A stretch of DNA of 64,000 nt from assembly GCF_020783655.1 (NCBI RefSeq), contig NZ_JAJGQH010000022.1:1-64000 (forward strand), read 5' to 3'. The position numbers and the translations under genes are program-made. The stretch is from Xanthomonas melonis. Its GTDB lineage: Bacteria > Pseudomonadota > Gammaproteobacteria > Xanthomonadales > Xanthomonadaceae. A model generated the notes under the pieces. The model ran no database searches, had not been told where the DNA came from, and was given only the letters and a program-made list of their open reading frames with translations. Positions 16,618 through 26,115 of this stretch are shown one piece after another. Within the stretch, counting starts at the first letter, position 1. Every line of letters starts with the position of its first letter.

Positions 16618-17811
16618 CTATGGCGGCGTTGGCGGGGCCAGCGCCGCCTGCACGCGTGGCCAGGCGTAGCTCCAGTCGATACGCTCCTGCTCCAATCGGG
16701 GCGCGGCGCCGAAACTGCCATTGCGCAAGCCGGCGTAGAGGCGCTGCTCTTCCGCGGTTAGCGCGCCGAGACGGTGCGCACGGTGCTGCCGCGGCTCGTG
16801 GCCCCACAGCACGCGCGGGGTGGCATGCAGGGTGGCTTCGTCCATCAGGACGGCGATGGTCTGCGGCGCATACGTGCGCAGCCGGTGCAGGATCGCCAGG
16901 CCATGGGTGTCGATGTCGCCCCAATAGAACAACGGCAACGTGCGCAGCCAGGCAATGGAGCGCAGGTAATCGACCGCGTAACCGCGCGCCATCAGCACCG
17001 CAGTACCCGGCAACGGTTCGCAGGCCAGGCCGGTGTCGAGGTTCTCGACGATCAGCAGGCGCGCGACCGGCAGGCGCAGCGCGGCGAGCTGCTCGATCGG
17101 AACGGTCAGATCGCTCAGGCCGCCGACGTGCCGGCACAGCGCGGGGTCCAGCAGGCGCAGACGCACGCGGTCCGGCGCCCGGCGCAGGCCGGACAGGCTG
17201 TCGAAGCTGCGCGGTTCGGCCAGGCCGCGCAACCCGGCCAGCCAGTCGGCGATGACGCCGCGACGGGAGTACACCCATTTGCTGTCGATGCCGGCAATGG
17301 GGAGCTGGCGCAGGAACAGGCCGCTGTCGCGATGCCGGTGCAGCCAATCGACCACATCGGCCATCCGCTCGATCTCGGCCTGCTCGCCATCGGCCAACAG
17401 ATCGAACTGGCGGCGCAGGCGCGCGGCCAGGCCGATCGCTTCCGGCCATCGCGCCAGCAGGCTGGCGCAGCGCGAGCTGGCGCGCTGCCAGCGGTGGTGT
17501 TCCTGCAGCGCAATGGCCGCGTCCTCCGGGGTCTCGCAGACCCAGGTCTGCGGCAGCCGTTGTGGCCCCAATTGCGACCAGGACACCTCGCGGGTCTCCA
17601 CCCACCCCGGCAGGTCGACGCGCTGCCAGGCCCGCAGCCAGGCACCGAAGGCAGCGAATTGCGCGCTGGCCTGGGCCTGGGTGGGTGGGTGCAGGGCAAC
17701 CGGCCGCGGCGCTGCGGCACCGATCAGCCACTCGCCGCGGTGGCGTTGCCACTGCCCGCGCAACGCCTGGATGGCCATGGACGGCAGCAGCATGCTGGCC
17801 GTGCGAGCCAC
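16618..17811 (-). CDS. jetD: Wadjet anti-plasmid system nuclease subunit JetD (DUF3322/DUF2220)
   Basis: 397 residues from GTG 17811; in-frame ATGs at 17793 and 17778 are alternatives. An N-terminal DUF3322 part is followed by a DUF2220/Toprim nuclease domain. Its metal-binding residues are Glu256 in LLIVENLDTG and Asp299/Asp301 in FYWGDIDTHG. The conserved C-terminal LEQERI is at 373-378. JetD is the nuclease that cuts plasmid DNA after JetABC has extruded a loop on small circular DNA. It is the last gene of jetABCD, 4 bases after jetC. All catalytic residues I can recognise are intact. Confidence 0.9.
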   Translation of the reverse strand: MARTASMLLPSMAIQALRGQWQRHRGEWLIGAAAPRPVALHPPTQAQASAQFAAFGAWLRAWQRVDLPGWVETREVSWSQLGPQRLPQTWVCETPEDAAIALQEHHRWQRASSRCASLLARWPEAIGLAARLRRQFDLLADGEQAEIERMADVVDWLHRHRDSGLFLRQLPIAGIDSKWVYSRRGVIADWLAGLRGLAEPRSFDSLSGLRRAPDRVRLRLLDPALCRHVGGLSDLTVPIEQLAALRLPVARLLIVENLDTGLACEPLPGTAVLMARGYAVDYLRSIAWLRTLPLFYWGDIDTHGLAILHRLRTYAPQTIAVLMDEATLHATPRVLWGHEPRQHRAHRLGALTAEEQRLYAGLRNGSFGAAPRLEQERIDWSYAWPRVQAALAPPTPP

Positions 17812-17815
17812 CGGC

Positions 17816-20800
17816 TCAGGCCTGCTCGGCCACCGCCGCGGCGCTGCGGGAGCGCTCGGGCAGCTTGAGACGACGCGATTGTTCGTCGTACTCGATCAAC
17901 AGCACGCCCGAATCGTGGCGGCCGCTGATCTCCACGAAGCAGGCGCCGCCGATGAAGGGCTCCAGCGTCATCACCGACTTCAGCGGAGTGGCCACCACCA
18001 TCTGGAAGCCGAAGTTCTCGAAGATGTTCATCGCCAGTGCGGTGAACTCGTTGTCGGCCTTGTCGAAGGCTTCGTCCAGCACCACCGCCGCATAGCGCGG
18101 CAGTTCGCCGTCTTCGCCGCCGAGCTGGTAACGCAAGGCGGCCGCCAGACACGTGGTGGCCAGCTTCTGCCGTTGACCACCGGACTTGCCGGCGCCGCTG
18201 CGGTAGATCTCCACCTGCTGCCGCGTGGCCGCGTCCAGCTCGACGCCGACGAATTCCACATGCAGGCGGACGTCCAGCACCACTTCGCGCCAACGCTTGT
18301 CCTCGCCCTCCTGCGAACCCAGTTTGCCCACCAGCTCGCGCAGCACCGCGAATTGTTGCTCGGCCACCTCGCGCTGTTCGGTCTGATGATGGCCCAGGAC
18401 ATCGCGCAGGCGTTGATGGAACTCGATCACCTCCGGCAGGCGGCGGTCGCTCAGTTCGATGGTCAGCAAGGTGCCGTGGTTGAACGGCACCTGTTCCAGA
18501 CTGGCATTGACCTCGTCCAGCCGCTGCGCGATGGACTTGCGTGCTTCGGCGGTGTGGCGCTGCAAGGCCAGCAGGTTGTTCTTGCTCTGGCTCTGCAGCA
18601 GATCGAAGAACCGCGCTTCGTGCTGCGGCAGGCCGTCGCGCTCCAGGCGCTGCAGGCGGGCGAGGAAATCGTCGGCGCTGCCGAGGCTGACGGTGAAGTC
18701 GCCGCTGTCTTCGGGCCACTGCTGGCAATAGCGACGGAAGCAGCCCAGCAGCAATTGCTCCAGACGGGTGAGCTCGTCCTTGCTCAGCCCCAGCTGCGCA
18801 TCCAGCCCGCGTTCGAGATGGCGGAAGCGTTCCTGCAGCGTGTCCAGGCTCAGCTCGCCGAGCGTCTGCAGGCGCTCGGCCAGGCCCCGCTGCTGCAGCG
18901 GGGTGACCACACGGCTGTGTGCGTCGGCGCATTCGTGCTGCTGCTTCTCCAGCCGCGTGCGCTCGGTGGCCAGGCCGATGCGCTCTGCGCGCACGCCCTC
19001 GTACGTGCGCGTGGCCTGGACGATGTCTGCACGCGTGCGGTCGATGGCTTCGCCCAGCGCACGCAGGTTGGCATCGCCTTCGCGCAACTGCTGCAGGGTC
19101 TCGGCGATCTGGCTCAGCCGCTGCAGCGAGGCAGCCACGTCGATCTCCTCCCAGCTCAGATTCACCAACGTGTTCTGGGCCAGGCGGCGCGCGCCATCGC
19201 GCTCGCGCTCGGCGCGCAGAGCCGCCACCTCGGCATCGCAGGCGGCGATGCGCTGGGCCAGCTCCTGGCCTTCGCGCTCGAACAAGGCCAGCTTGTCGCG
19301 GTTGTCGAAGCCCAGCAGCCAGCGCCGGCGGTCGCCGATCGGGTGACGGTCGTCCTTTTCGTAACGCTCGCCAGGATGCTTGACCTGGCCTTCGCGGGTG
19401 ATCGCGCGCTCGGCGTGGCGCAGGGCCTTGGCGCTGTCCACACAGTCGTAGTCGAAGCGCTTGCCCAGCTCGCGGCGCAGCCAGCCGGCGAAGGCATGTT
19501 CGCGCAGTTGCAGCTTGTGCAGCAGCGAGGCGCCGCCCAGTTCGCGTCCGCCCAATGCCGACTCGTTGCTGCGCACGCGGTAGTACACCAGTCGTGCACC
19601 CAGATGGGTGCGGTTGACCCAGTCGGCGACCTCGGCGTAATGCCGCTCGTCCACCAGCAGCGATTGCGCAAACCCGTGCAGTACGCGCTCGATGGCGCCA
19701 CGCCAGGCCGCTGCCTCCTCACGCACCTGGATCAGTTCGCCGACGAACGGCAGCGCAGCCTCGGGTACGCCGGTATCGGCGCTCAGGCGTGCGCGCAGGC
19801 TCTGCATCGGCGCAGGGATATTGGAGGGATTGCGGGTGAGCGACTCGATCTCGGCACGCACCTCGGCGAAGCGCTTGCTGTCGTCGTGCTTGGCAGCGAT
19901 GCGCGCGCTGATCGCCTCGTCGCGTTCTGCAGCAAGGCGCTGCCCGTCTTCCAGCGCCACGCGCGCCTGCGCGAGCTGTTCGGCGAATCCCTGCGCGCTA
20001 CCGGCCAGGGCCTGTTCGAGCGCGCGGCAGGCCTGTTCGGCCTGTGCGCGCTTGGCGGCACGGCGATCGCGCTCGGCCTGCAGCTGCAGCTGTTCGCGCT
20101 CCAGCGCATCGATGCGCTCGCCGCCCTGCGCGCGCCGTTGCGCTTCCAGGTCCTCCAAATGCCGGGTGTGATTATCCAGTGCGGCACGGCGCTGGCCCTC
20201 TTCGCCGGCCAGACCGCGGTCCTGCACGTCCAGCTCCTGCAGGCGCGCGTCCAGCAGCGCCAGCCGGCGCTGTTCGCGATAGGCGTCGATGCCGAGCTTG
20301 AGTTCTTCCAGCTCGCTGCGTTGGCTGCGCAGCTGCAGCAGCTCGGCATGCTGGGCGCGTGCCGGCAGCAGGGTCTCCACCTGCCGGCGGGCGGTGACGA
20401 CGGCGTGGTGGGCGCCGTCGAGCTCGGCGAAGTCGCCGACCAGCCGCTCGGCGGCGTCGAAGGTCTTGGGCTCTTCGAGCATGAAGCCGCGCAGGAAGGC
20501 GTTGAGGTCGCCCAGGTTCTTGGCCGACTGGGTCTTGTGCAGCAGGCGCAGCGCCATCTCGTTGCCGATGCCCAGCTGATGGCGAAAGCGCTCGGCGTAA
20601 CCGGCGAAGCTGTCGAAATGATGCACATCGTGCAGGCGCTGCTTGAGCTTGCGCAGATCCAGGTCGAAGCCGGCCAGGTCCTGGGCCACGTCGAAGCTGC
20701 GCTCGGCCACCATGTAGTGCTTGCGTACATCGGCTGTGGCCGTGCTGCTGCCGGCGATCCAGAACAGCCGGATCAGGCTCACCACGCGGTCTTCGCCGTT

Positions 20801-21193
20801 GCGGTATTCCAGCACCAACGCGGTCCAGGTGGCGCCCTTGCGCAGGTACTGGGTGGCGATCTCGCCGGAGCTGCTGTCCTGCTGGTCGGCCCAGGCGCCG
20901 CGTACGTACGACACCAGGTTGCGATCGCGGCCGCTGCGTTCGGCTTCGCGTGCGGCGGCATTGAAGTCGACGATGCTCGGTGGAGTGAGCAACGCCGACA
21001 TCGCATCGAGCAGGGTCGATTTGCCCGAGCCGGAACGGCCCACGAACAGGAAGCCGCGCTCGGCGATCGGCACTTCGGTCAGGCCGGAGAACGTGCCCCA
21101 GTTATGGACCTGCAACCGGCGCATGCGGAACTGCTGCAGACGCGGGTCGGGCAGATCGTTGCCGAACAGGTTGGAAGAAGCGGCGGAGGTCAT
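17816..21193 (-). CDS. jetC: Wadjet SMC-like ATPase JetC
   Basis: 1125 residues. This is an SMC/MukB-like loop-extruding ATPase. Walker A GRSGSGKS is at 52-59, right after a NWGTFSG segment typical of the family. Long coiled coils fill the middle. The C-terminal head carries the signature KSGGQRQ (about 1003-1009) and Walker B AAVVLDEAFDKAD (about 1035-1047). In Wadjet, JetC pairs with JetA (kleisin-like) and JetB. Third gene of the operon, 65 bases after jetB. The opposite strand also carries a long open frame, which I judge to be a GC-driven shadow. Confidence 0.95.
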   Translation of the reverse strand: MTSAASSNLFGNDLPDPRLQQFRMRRLQVHNWGTFSGLTEVPIAERGFLFVGRSGSGKSTLLDAMSALLTPPSIVDFNAAAREAERSGRDRNLVSYVRGAWADQQDSSSGEIATQYLRKGATWTALVLEYRNGEDRVVSLIRLFWIAGSSTATADVRKHYMVAERSFDVAQDLAGFDLDLRKLKQRLHDVHHFDSFAGYAERFRHQLGIGNEMALRLLHKTQSAKNLGDLNAFLRGFMLEEPKTFDAAERLVGDFAELDGAHHAVVTARRQVETLLPARAQHAELLQLRSQRSELEELKLGIDAYREQRRLALLDARLQELDVQDRGLAGEEGQRRAALDNHTRHLEDLEAQRRAQGGERIDALEREQLQLQAERDRRAAKRAQAEQACRALEQALAGSAQGFAEQLAQARVALEDGQRLAAERDEAISARIAAKHDDSKRFAEVRAEIESLTRNPSNIPAPMQSLRARLSADTGVPEAALPFVGELIQVREEAAAWRGAIERVLHGFAQSLLVDERHYAEVADWVNRTHLGARLVYYRVRSNESALGGRELGGASLLHKLQLREHAFAGWLRRELGKRFDYDCVDSAKALRHAERAITREGQVKHPGERYEKDDRHPIGDRRRWLLGFDNRDKLALFEREGQELAQRIAACDAEVAALRAERERDGARRLAQNTLVNLSWEEIDVAASLQRLSQIAETLQQLREGDANLRALGEAIDRTRADIVQATRTYEGVRAERIGLATERTRLEKQQHECADAHSRVVTPLQQRGLAERLQTLGELSLDTLQERFRHLERGLDAQLGLSKDELTRLEQLLLGCFRRYCQQWPEDSGDFTVSLGSADDFLARLQRLERDGLPQHEARFFDLLQSQSKNNLLALQRHTAEARKSIAQRLDEVNASLEQVPFNHGTLLTIELSDRRLPEVIEFHQRLRDVLGHHQTEQREVAEQQFAVLRELVGKLGSQEGEDKRWREVVLDVRLHVEFVGVELDAATRQQVEIYRSGAGKSGGQRQKLATTCLAAALRYQLGGEDGELPRYAAVVLDEAFDKADNEFTALAMNIFENFGFQMVVATPLKSVMTLEPFIGGACFVEISGRHDSGVLLIEYDEQSRRLKLPERSRSAAAVAEQA

Positions 21194-21258
21194 CGGGACG
21201 GTCCAGGAAAGACGGGAAAAGCGCAGCGGTGTGCTGTATCGACGCGGTGCCCGTCGCG

Positions 21259-21975
21259 CTACGCGTGCGCGCTCGCCGTGGCATCGTCGCCTTCGGCCGG
21301 ACTCTCGCGCAGCTGGCGATAGACCTGCCCCAGTGCAGCGACGTCTTCGGCCGAGAACAGCAACTTGAGCGCGGGCGAGACTTCATAACGCGTCTCTTCG
21401 CCACGCAACCGGGTCAGCACATGATTGTCCTTCATCTTCTGGACTGCCGTCGCCACCCGGCGCAGGAAGCCGGCGCGGTCGGTGGACAGGTTCTTCTCGT
21501 ACACGGCCAACGCATCGCCCAGCTCTGCGTCTTCCACCACCGCACGTACGCCGCGCGCGTCGGCATCGGCCAGCTGCTGACGCAGATGCAGCAGCAGCAC
21601 CGAGTCGATGAAGGTCAGCGGCGAGGAGCGCAGCAGGACCGGGGTTTCCAGCTCGCCGGTGTCGGCCTGGCGGGTGAAGGCGATGCCGGCCTCGCGATCG
21701 AGCACCAACTCCAGGAACAGCTCCGACAGCGCACTGCGGATGCCCGCCTCGCTGCGCAGCAGCGCCGGCCACAGGCGGCCATGCCGCTGCGCGTCCACGC
21801 TGGGGCCGCTGAGCAGCTGGCACAGCGCGCGCCGCGCCTCGACCGGCAACTGCCCGGTATCGCCCAGGAACAGCCCTGTGCCTGTCGTCGGGCCGGTGTC
21901 GGCGGCCCCGCCATTGTCGGCAGCGATATCGCTGTCGTCCGCATCGTGTGCGTGGTCGTGCTCAGGCCAGTTCAT
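21259..21975 (-). CDS. jetB: Wadjet subunit JetB (DUF4194)
   Basis: 238 residues, beginning with a short acidic His/Asp-rich segment (about 1-30) and then a DUF4194 domain. JetB is the KITE/MukE-like winged-helix accessory subunit of the JetABC motor. Recognisable parts are [50 protein letters not shown] and [17 protein letters not shown]. The start overlaps the end of jetA by 14 bases, indicating translational coupling. Second gene of jetABCD. Confidence 0.92.
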   Translation of the reverse strand: MNWPEHDHAHDADDSDIAADNGGAADTGPTTGTGLFLGDTGQLPVEARRALCQLLSGPSVDAQRHGRLWPALLRSEAGIRSALSELFLELVLDREAGIAFTRQADTGELETPVLLRSSPLTFIDSVLLLHLRQQLADADARGVRAVVEDAELGDALAVYEKNLSTDRAGFLRRVATAVQKMKDNHVLTRLRGEETRYEVSPALKLLFSAEDVAALGQVYRQLRESPAEGDDATASAHA

Positions 21976-23431
21976 GGCGCTTCTCCTGGGTGAACCAGAT
22001 CAACGGAATACGGGCGCGACGCCATTGGCCATCGCCACCGCACCAATGGGCCAGTTCGTACTGCCCGGCATCGACCACCCCATGGCGCGTGCCCAGGGAC
22101 AGATAGCCGATCACGCTGCCCAGGCCCTGGGCGGCCTGACGTTGCGCCAGCGCCTGGGCGATGGACACCTGCGGCTGGTTGCCGAGCAGTTCGAACAGAT
22201 CGCGGCGCAGGCTGCGGAAATCGATCTCCGATTGCGCGACCAGATCGCCCACGCTGTCCAGCGAGATCGCCGCCGCCTCGTTGCGCTGGATGTCGCCATC
22301 GACCTGCTGCTGGCGCGGGTCGTGCAGGCGCCATTGCGCCAGCGAGCGCAGACGGCTGGTGGTCAGCATCAGATCGCGGCCGATCGGCCGCTGTGCCGGC
22401 ACCTGCTCGCGCAGGCTGAGCGCATCGGCCTGCGCCTGCTTGAGCAGCCGATTGAGCCGACGCTGTTCCAGATAGCCGCGGCTCTGCACGAAGCCACGCA
22501 GGCTGCGCGCGAAATGCTGCATCACATCGTGCACCTGGCCGCCGCGCTCGAGCATGGTGCCGGTCAGCCCACGCAGGAAGCTGCGTTCGCGCCGGTCGAG
22601 CTTGCGAGCGAACGCCCGCCCCAACACCGACTCCAGCGCCGCATCCAACTGCGCGCTCTGTTCGGCGTCGTTGAGCAGCGCCCAGAACGCTTGGAAACTG
22701 CGCCCGGCCTCGCTGTCGCCGATCACGTCCACGCCTTCGAACAGGCGGGTCAGCACGTCGCCGCGCTCGCCCTCGTCGTCGATGATGCGTTCGCGGAACT
22801 GCCGGTTGAGCTGCTCGAAATCGTCGCGCACGCGACGGAAATCCTCGGTCAGCTCATCGGCCAGGGCGATCACCTGACGGGCGCGTTCGAGCGCGCGCTT
22901 GCCGTCCAGCGAGGCCACCTTGCCGGCCGAGACGCGGGCGATTTCCGCATCGATGCGGTCACGCTCGTCGCGCAGCGCCGACAGCCGCGCATCCGGGTTG
23001 GTTTCGGTCAATGCCGCCAGCTGGGCAAGCTGTTGCATCACCAGCGCCAGCCGGCTTTCGGTGGCGGCGCCACGGCTGTGCTCGAGGCCGTCGACGAAGC
23101 GGATCGCCTGCGTGGCCAGCGTCGACAATTCGAACTGCTCCTGCTGCGCACCTTCGGGCAGATGGCGTTCCAGCCAACCTTGCGCCAGCCAGTGCGCGAC
23201 ATAGGCCTGGGCGGTACGCGGCAGGTCGCGCGCCAGATGTTCGGCATTGAGTTCGTCGAGCATGCGCTGCAGGCGCTCGTGCAGGACCGCCGCCGGAAGC
23301 AGACGCTCCCCGTCCAGCAGCAGCGACTGCAGCAGACCGATCACTTCCGGCGCGTGGTCGGCCGCCAGAAGTTTCCACAGCGGACTATCGCGCAAGGTGC
23401 GATAGCGGGCGATCCGGGCGAGGTGTTTCAT
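21962..23431 (-). CDS. jetA: Wadjet subunit JetA (DUF3375)
   Basis: 489 residues from ATG 23431; an upstream extension to 23506 is open but not protein-like. The DUF3375 features are [38 protein letters not shown] and a C-terminal [20 protein letters not shown] block. JetA is the kleisin-like (MukF-like) subunit that bridges the JetC heads. First gene of the operon; about 270 bases separate it from folE upstream, where its promoter should lie. No ribosome site is obvious, so the exact start is less certain than the identity. Confidence 0.92.
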   Translation of the reverse strand: MKHLARIARYRTLRDSPLWKLLAADHAPEVIGLLQSLLLDGERLLPAAVLHERLQRMLDELNAEHLARDLPRTAQAYVAHWLAQGWLERHLPEGAQQEQFELSTLATQAIRFVDGLEHSRGAATESRLALVMQQLAQLAALTETNPDARLSALRDERDRIDAEIARVSAGKVASLDGKRALERARQVIALADELTEDFRRVRDDFEQLNRQFRERIIDDEGERGDVLTRLFEGVDVIGDSEAGRSFQAFWALLNDAEQSAQLDAALESVLGRAFARKLDRRERSFLRGLTGTMLERGGQVHDVMQHFARSLRGFVQSRGYLEQRRLNRLLKQAQADALSLREQVPAQRPIGRDLMLTTSRLRSLAQWRLHDPRQQQVDGDIQRNEAAAISLDSVGDLVAQSEIDFRSLRRDLFELLGNQPQVSIAQALAQRQAAQGLGSVIGYLSLGTRHGVVDAGQYELAHWCGGDGQWRRARIPLIWFTQEKRHELA

Positions 23432-23701
23432 GCAGGTAGCCGGTAACCGGGATCGAGTGCCACGTGGCGGACTCCATCGATGAGGGCATGAAAGCCTGGC
23501 GAGCAACCGTTCGCCTCGTGCGGGCGTCCGGCGATCGGTCGTGCCTGGCTGCGCTTGCGACGCGCGGAGTGGGCCGGCCAGCCCTGCCGACGGCAGAGTG
23601 CAGGTGCGCCTTCGGCCGATGCCTGGGCCACCGCGTCGCGTGGGCGCGCTGTCGCCGGCATGTGGAGATTCATTCTACCAGCCATCAATGCCCACGTTCG
23701 C

Positions 23702-24304
23702 TCAACGCTTCCCGCCCACTTCGATGAACTGCAGGAATTCGGCGCGCGTGCGCGCGTCTTCGCGAAAGCTGCCCAGCATCTTGGAAGTCACCATGCTGAC
23801 GCCGCGCTTGTGGATGCCGCGGGTGGTCATGCATTCGTGCGCACCCTCCACCACCACGCCCACGCCGCGCGGCTGCAGCACGTCCTGGATGCACTGGGCG
23901 ATCTGGGCGGTCATCTTTTCCTGCACCTGGAAACGGCGCGCATAGCTTTCCACTACCCGGGCCAGCTTGCTGATGCCCACGACCTTGCCGCGCGGCAGGT
24001 AGCCGACATGCACCTTGCCGATGATCGGCGCCATGTGGTGTTCGCAATGGCTTTCGTAGGAGATGTCGCGCAGCACGATCAGCTCGTCGTAGCCGGCCAC
24101 TTCCTCGAAGGTGCGCTCCAGGTACTCGCGCGGTTCCTCGCGGTAGCCGCTGAACCAGTCGCCATAGGCCTCGGCGACCCGGCGCGGCGTGTCCAGCAGG
24201 CCTTCGCGGGCAGGGTCCTCGCCGGCCCAGCGCAGCAGGGTGCGCACGGCGTCTTCGGCCTGGGCCTGGGTGACGGGGGAATCGGGCTGGTCGGACTGGC
24301 TCAT
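23702..24304 (-). CDS. folE: GTP cyclohydrolase I
   Basis: 200 residues from ATG 24304. It converts GTP to 7,8-dihydroneopterin triphosphate, the first step of folate synthesis. The zinc ligands Cys87 and His90 are in [11 protein letters not shown], and Cys158 is in [10 protein letters not shown]. The signature motifs [20 protein letters not shown] and [10 protein letters not shown] are intact. A longer frame to 24412 runs into the upstream regulatory region and is not used. It is divergent from the marR gene. Confidence 0.95.
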   Translation of the reverse strand: MSQSDQPDSPVTQAQAEDAVRTLLRWAGEDPAREGLLDTPRRVAEAYGDWFSGYREEPREYLERTFEEVAGYDELIVLRDISYESHCEHHMAPIIGKVHVGYLPRGKVVGISKLARVVESYARRFQVQEKMTAQIAQCIQDVLQPRGVGVVVEGAHECMTTRGIHKRGVSMVTSKMLGSFREDARTRAEFLQFIEVGGKR

Positions 24305-24414
24305 GCAAGTGCACCCAAAGGGGGCGAGCATGGTACCCGAGGACAGGCCGGTGGCCCCAGCGCCGATGGCTGCGGCCGCGCCCGGTTCGGTGCGAATCGA
24401 TTCATGCTCCAATT

Positions 24415-24428
24415 GTTAGGATCCTAAC
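24415..24428. promoter_or_regulatory. Probable MarR operator: 14-bp perfect palindrome
   Basis: GTTAGGATCCTAAC is a perfect inverted repeat ending 4 bases before the marR ATG. MarR-family repressors bind such short AT-flanked dyads, usually their own promoter. It replaces any Shine-Dalgarno sequence there, so the regulator mRNA may have a very short or no leader. Assignment is by position and symmetry, not by a known consensus. Confidence 0.7.
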
Positions 24429-24432
24429 TATT

Positions 24433-24888
24433 ATGACGAGCAGCCTTCCCGAATCCCGTTCCCGGCTCAGTTCCGGCCTGCTGGTCGCCGCGCGGCAGTG
24501 GCAGCGGCTGGCCGATCAGGCGCTGGAGGAATTCGGCCTCTCCGGCGCCTGTACCACGCCGCTGCTGATGATCGGCCGCTGCGGTGGCGGCATCCGCCAG
24601 GTCGCACTGGCGCAGCGCCTGGGCATGGAGAGCCCATCGCTGGTGCGGCTGCTGGACCGGCTGGCGATCATGGGCCTGGTCAGGCGCGAGGCCGACAGCA
24701 GCGATCGCCGCGCCAACCAACTGTGGCTCACCGACGCCGGCCAGGCGCTGGTCGGGCGCATCGAGGCACGCCTGGATGCGCTGCGTGCGCAGGTGTTCGG
24801 CGCGCTCAGCGAAGAACAGATCCAGGTGGTGCTGAGCCTGTGGGAACAGCTCGCGCAGGCGCATGCGCAGTTGAGCCGCACCGAATAG
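24433..24888 (+). CDS. MarR-family transcriptional regulator
   Basis: 151 residues. The winged helix-turn-helix is visible in GGIRQVALAQRLGMESPSLV then RLLDRLAIMGLV, followed by the wing READSSDRRANQLWLTDAG, a strong MarR signature. The ATG at 24433 follows a perfect palindrome directly. It is the first gene of a likely unit with DUF1656, HlyD, outer-membrane factor and FUSC genes, so it probably represses the efflux operon until an aromatic or phenolic ligand binds (inference from family behaviour and layout). About 97 bases separate it from the next gene. Confidence 0.9.
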   Translation: MTSSLPESRSRLSSGLLVAARQWQRLADQALEEFGLSGACTTPLLMIGRCGGGIRQVALAQRLGMESPSLVRLLDRLAIMGLVRREADSSDRRANQLWLTDAGQALVGRIEARLDALRAQVFGALSEEQIQVVLSLWEQLAQAHAQLSRTE

Positions 24889-24985
24889 ACCTGGGCGGCA
24901 GGCGCCGCCGTGTCCGGCGGCGTGCGGAACCAGGCGGACGCTGCGCAGGCCGGCACCGTCGTTTTTCTTTTCCAGGAAGTCACCG

Positions 24986-25195
24986 ATGTACGGCGAATTC
25001 GATCTCCATGGTGTGTTCGTTCCCACCCTGCTGGCCTTGATGACGCTGGCCTATCTGCTCAACAGCGCCATCGGCGCGCTGCTGGCCCGGGCCGGTGCGT
25101 ATCGCCACATCTGGCATCCGGCGCTGTTCAACCTGTCGCTGTATGTGGTGTTGCTGGGTGGCCTGTTTTCTCTGATGCGGTGGATGCAATGGTGA
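24986..25195 (+). CDS. DUF1656 inner-membrane protein (AaeX-like)
   Basis: 69 residues with two hydrophobic segments (about 10-33 and 45-65). The start YGEFDLHGVFVPTLL is typical of DUF1656/AaeX small proteins that accompany HlyD-FUSC efflux pumps. Its precise role is not known. AGGA lies about 10 bases before the ATG. The stop overlaps the HlyD start by 7 bases. Confidence 0.88.
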   Translation: MYGEFDLHGVFVPTLLALMTLAYLLNSAIGALLARAGAYRHIWHPALFNLSLYVVLLGGLFSLMRWMQW

Positions 25196-26115
25196 ACAAG
25201 TGGATCAAGGCCGCCGCGCCGGCCGTGCTGACGCTGGCGATGGTGGCGGTGGCGGGATGGGTGCTGCAGCAGCTATGGCGCTACTACATGGAAGCGCCGT
25301 GGACGCGCGATGCGCACGTGGCCGCCGATGTGGTACAGGTGGCGCCGGATGTGTCGGGGCTGGTGGAATCGGTGGCAGTGGCCGACAACCAGCCGATCGC
25401 GCGCGGGCAGGTACTGTTCGTGGTCGACCGCGCGCGCTATGCGATCGCGCTGCAGCAGGCCCGCGCCGCGCTGGCCGAACGGCAGGCCACGCTGACCCAG
25501 CTGCGCCGCGAGAGCGCACGCGATCGCCACCTGCAGGATCTGGTGGCCGCCGAGGACGCCGAGATGCGCCGCTCCGAGGTGCGCAAGGCCGAAGCCGCGG
25601 TGGCCGCCGCGCAGTCGGCGCTCGCGCTGGCCCAGCTCAACCTCGATCGCACGCAGGTGCGCAGCCCCACCGACGGCCATGTCAGCGATCGCACCGTGCG
25701 CGTGGGCGACTACGTCAGCGCCGGGCGCCCGGTGCTGGCGGTGCTGGAGACCGGCGCGTTCCGCGTGGATGGCTATTTCGAAGAAACCCGCTTGCGCGGG
25801 GTGCATCCTGGCCAGCGCGTGGAGGTGCACCTGATGGGCGAATCGGCGGCGTTGCACGGCCACGTGCAGAGCATCGCCGCCGGGATCGAGGATCGCTACC
25901 GCAGCGGCGATGCCGGTGCGCTGCCCAATGTCACTCCGGCCTTCGACTGGGTGCGCCTGGCGCAACGCATTCCGGTGCGCATCGCACTGGACGCGGTACC
26001 GGACCAGGTCCGTCTGATCGCCGGGCGCACGGCGACGGTGTCGATCCTGCCCGACGCCGCGCACGGCGCGCCGGTGGCGGCACCGGGGCATGCGCCGGCC
26101 GGGGCGACGCCGTGA
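25189..26115 (+). CDS. HlyD-family periplasmic adaptor (AaeA/EmrA-like)
   Basis: 308 residues from ATG 25189, inside the end of the DUF1656 gene. One N-terminal membrane anchor (about 8-30) is followed by EAPWTRDAHVAADVVQVAPD, the biotinyl-lipoyl-like half. A coiled-coil hairpin follows (about 80-145), then the second half SPTDGHVSDRTVRVGDYVSA. It bridges the FUSC inner-membrane pump and the outer-membrane factor. The stop overlaps the next start (GTGA at 26112-26115). Confidence 0.92.
   Translation: MVNKWIKAAAPAVLTLAMVAVAGWVLQQLWRYYMEAPWTRDAHVAADVVQVAPDVSGLVESVAVADNQPIARGQVLFVVDRARYAIALQQARAALAERQATLTQLRRESARDRHLQDLVAAEDAEMRRSEVRKAEAAVAAAQSALALAQLNLDRTQVRSPTDGHVSDRTVRVGDYVSAGRPVLAVLETGAFRVDGYFEETRLRGVHPGQRVEVHLMGESAALHGHVQSIAAGIEDRYRSGDAGALPNVTPAFDWVRLAQRIPVRIALDAVPDQVRLIAGRTATVSILPDAAHGAPVAAPGHAPAGATP

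Noticed and set aside
17033-21322. Long antisense frame (about 1429 codons) across jetC
   Set aside because: A GC-bias shadow of the SMC-like coding sequence, with no recognisable motif or ribosome site.
21608-23446. About 612-codon antisense frame across jetA
   Set aside because: Same reason: repetitive Gln/Arg/Leu composition mirroring the real gene, and no domain signature.
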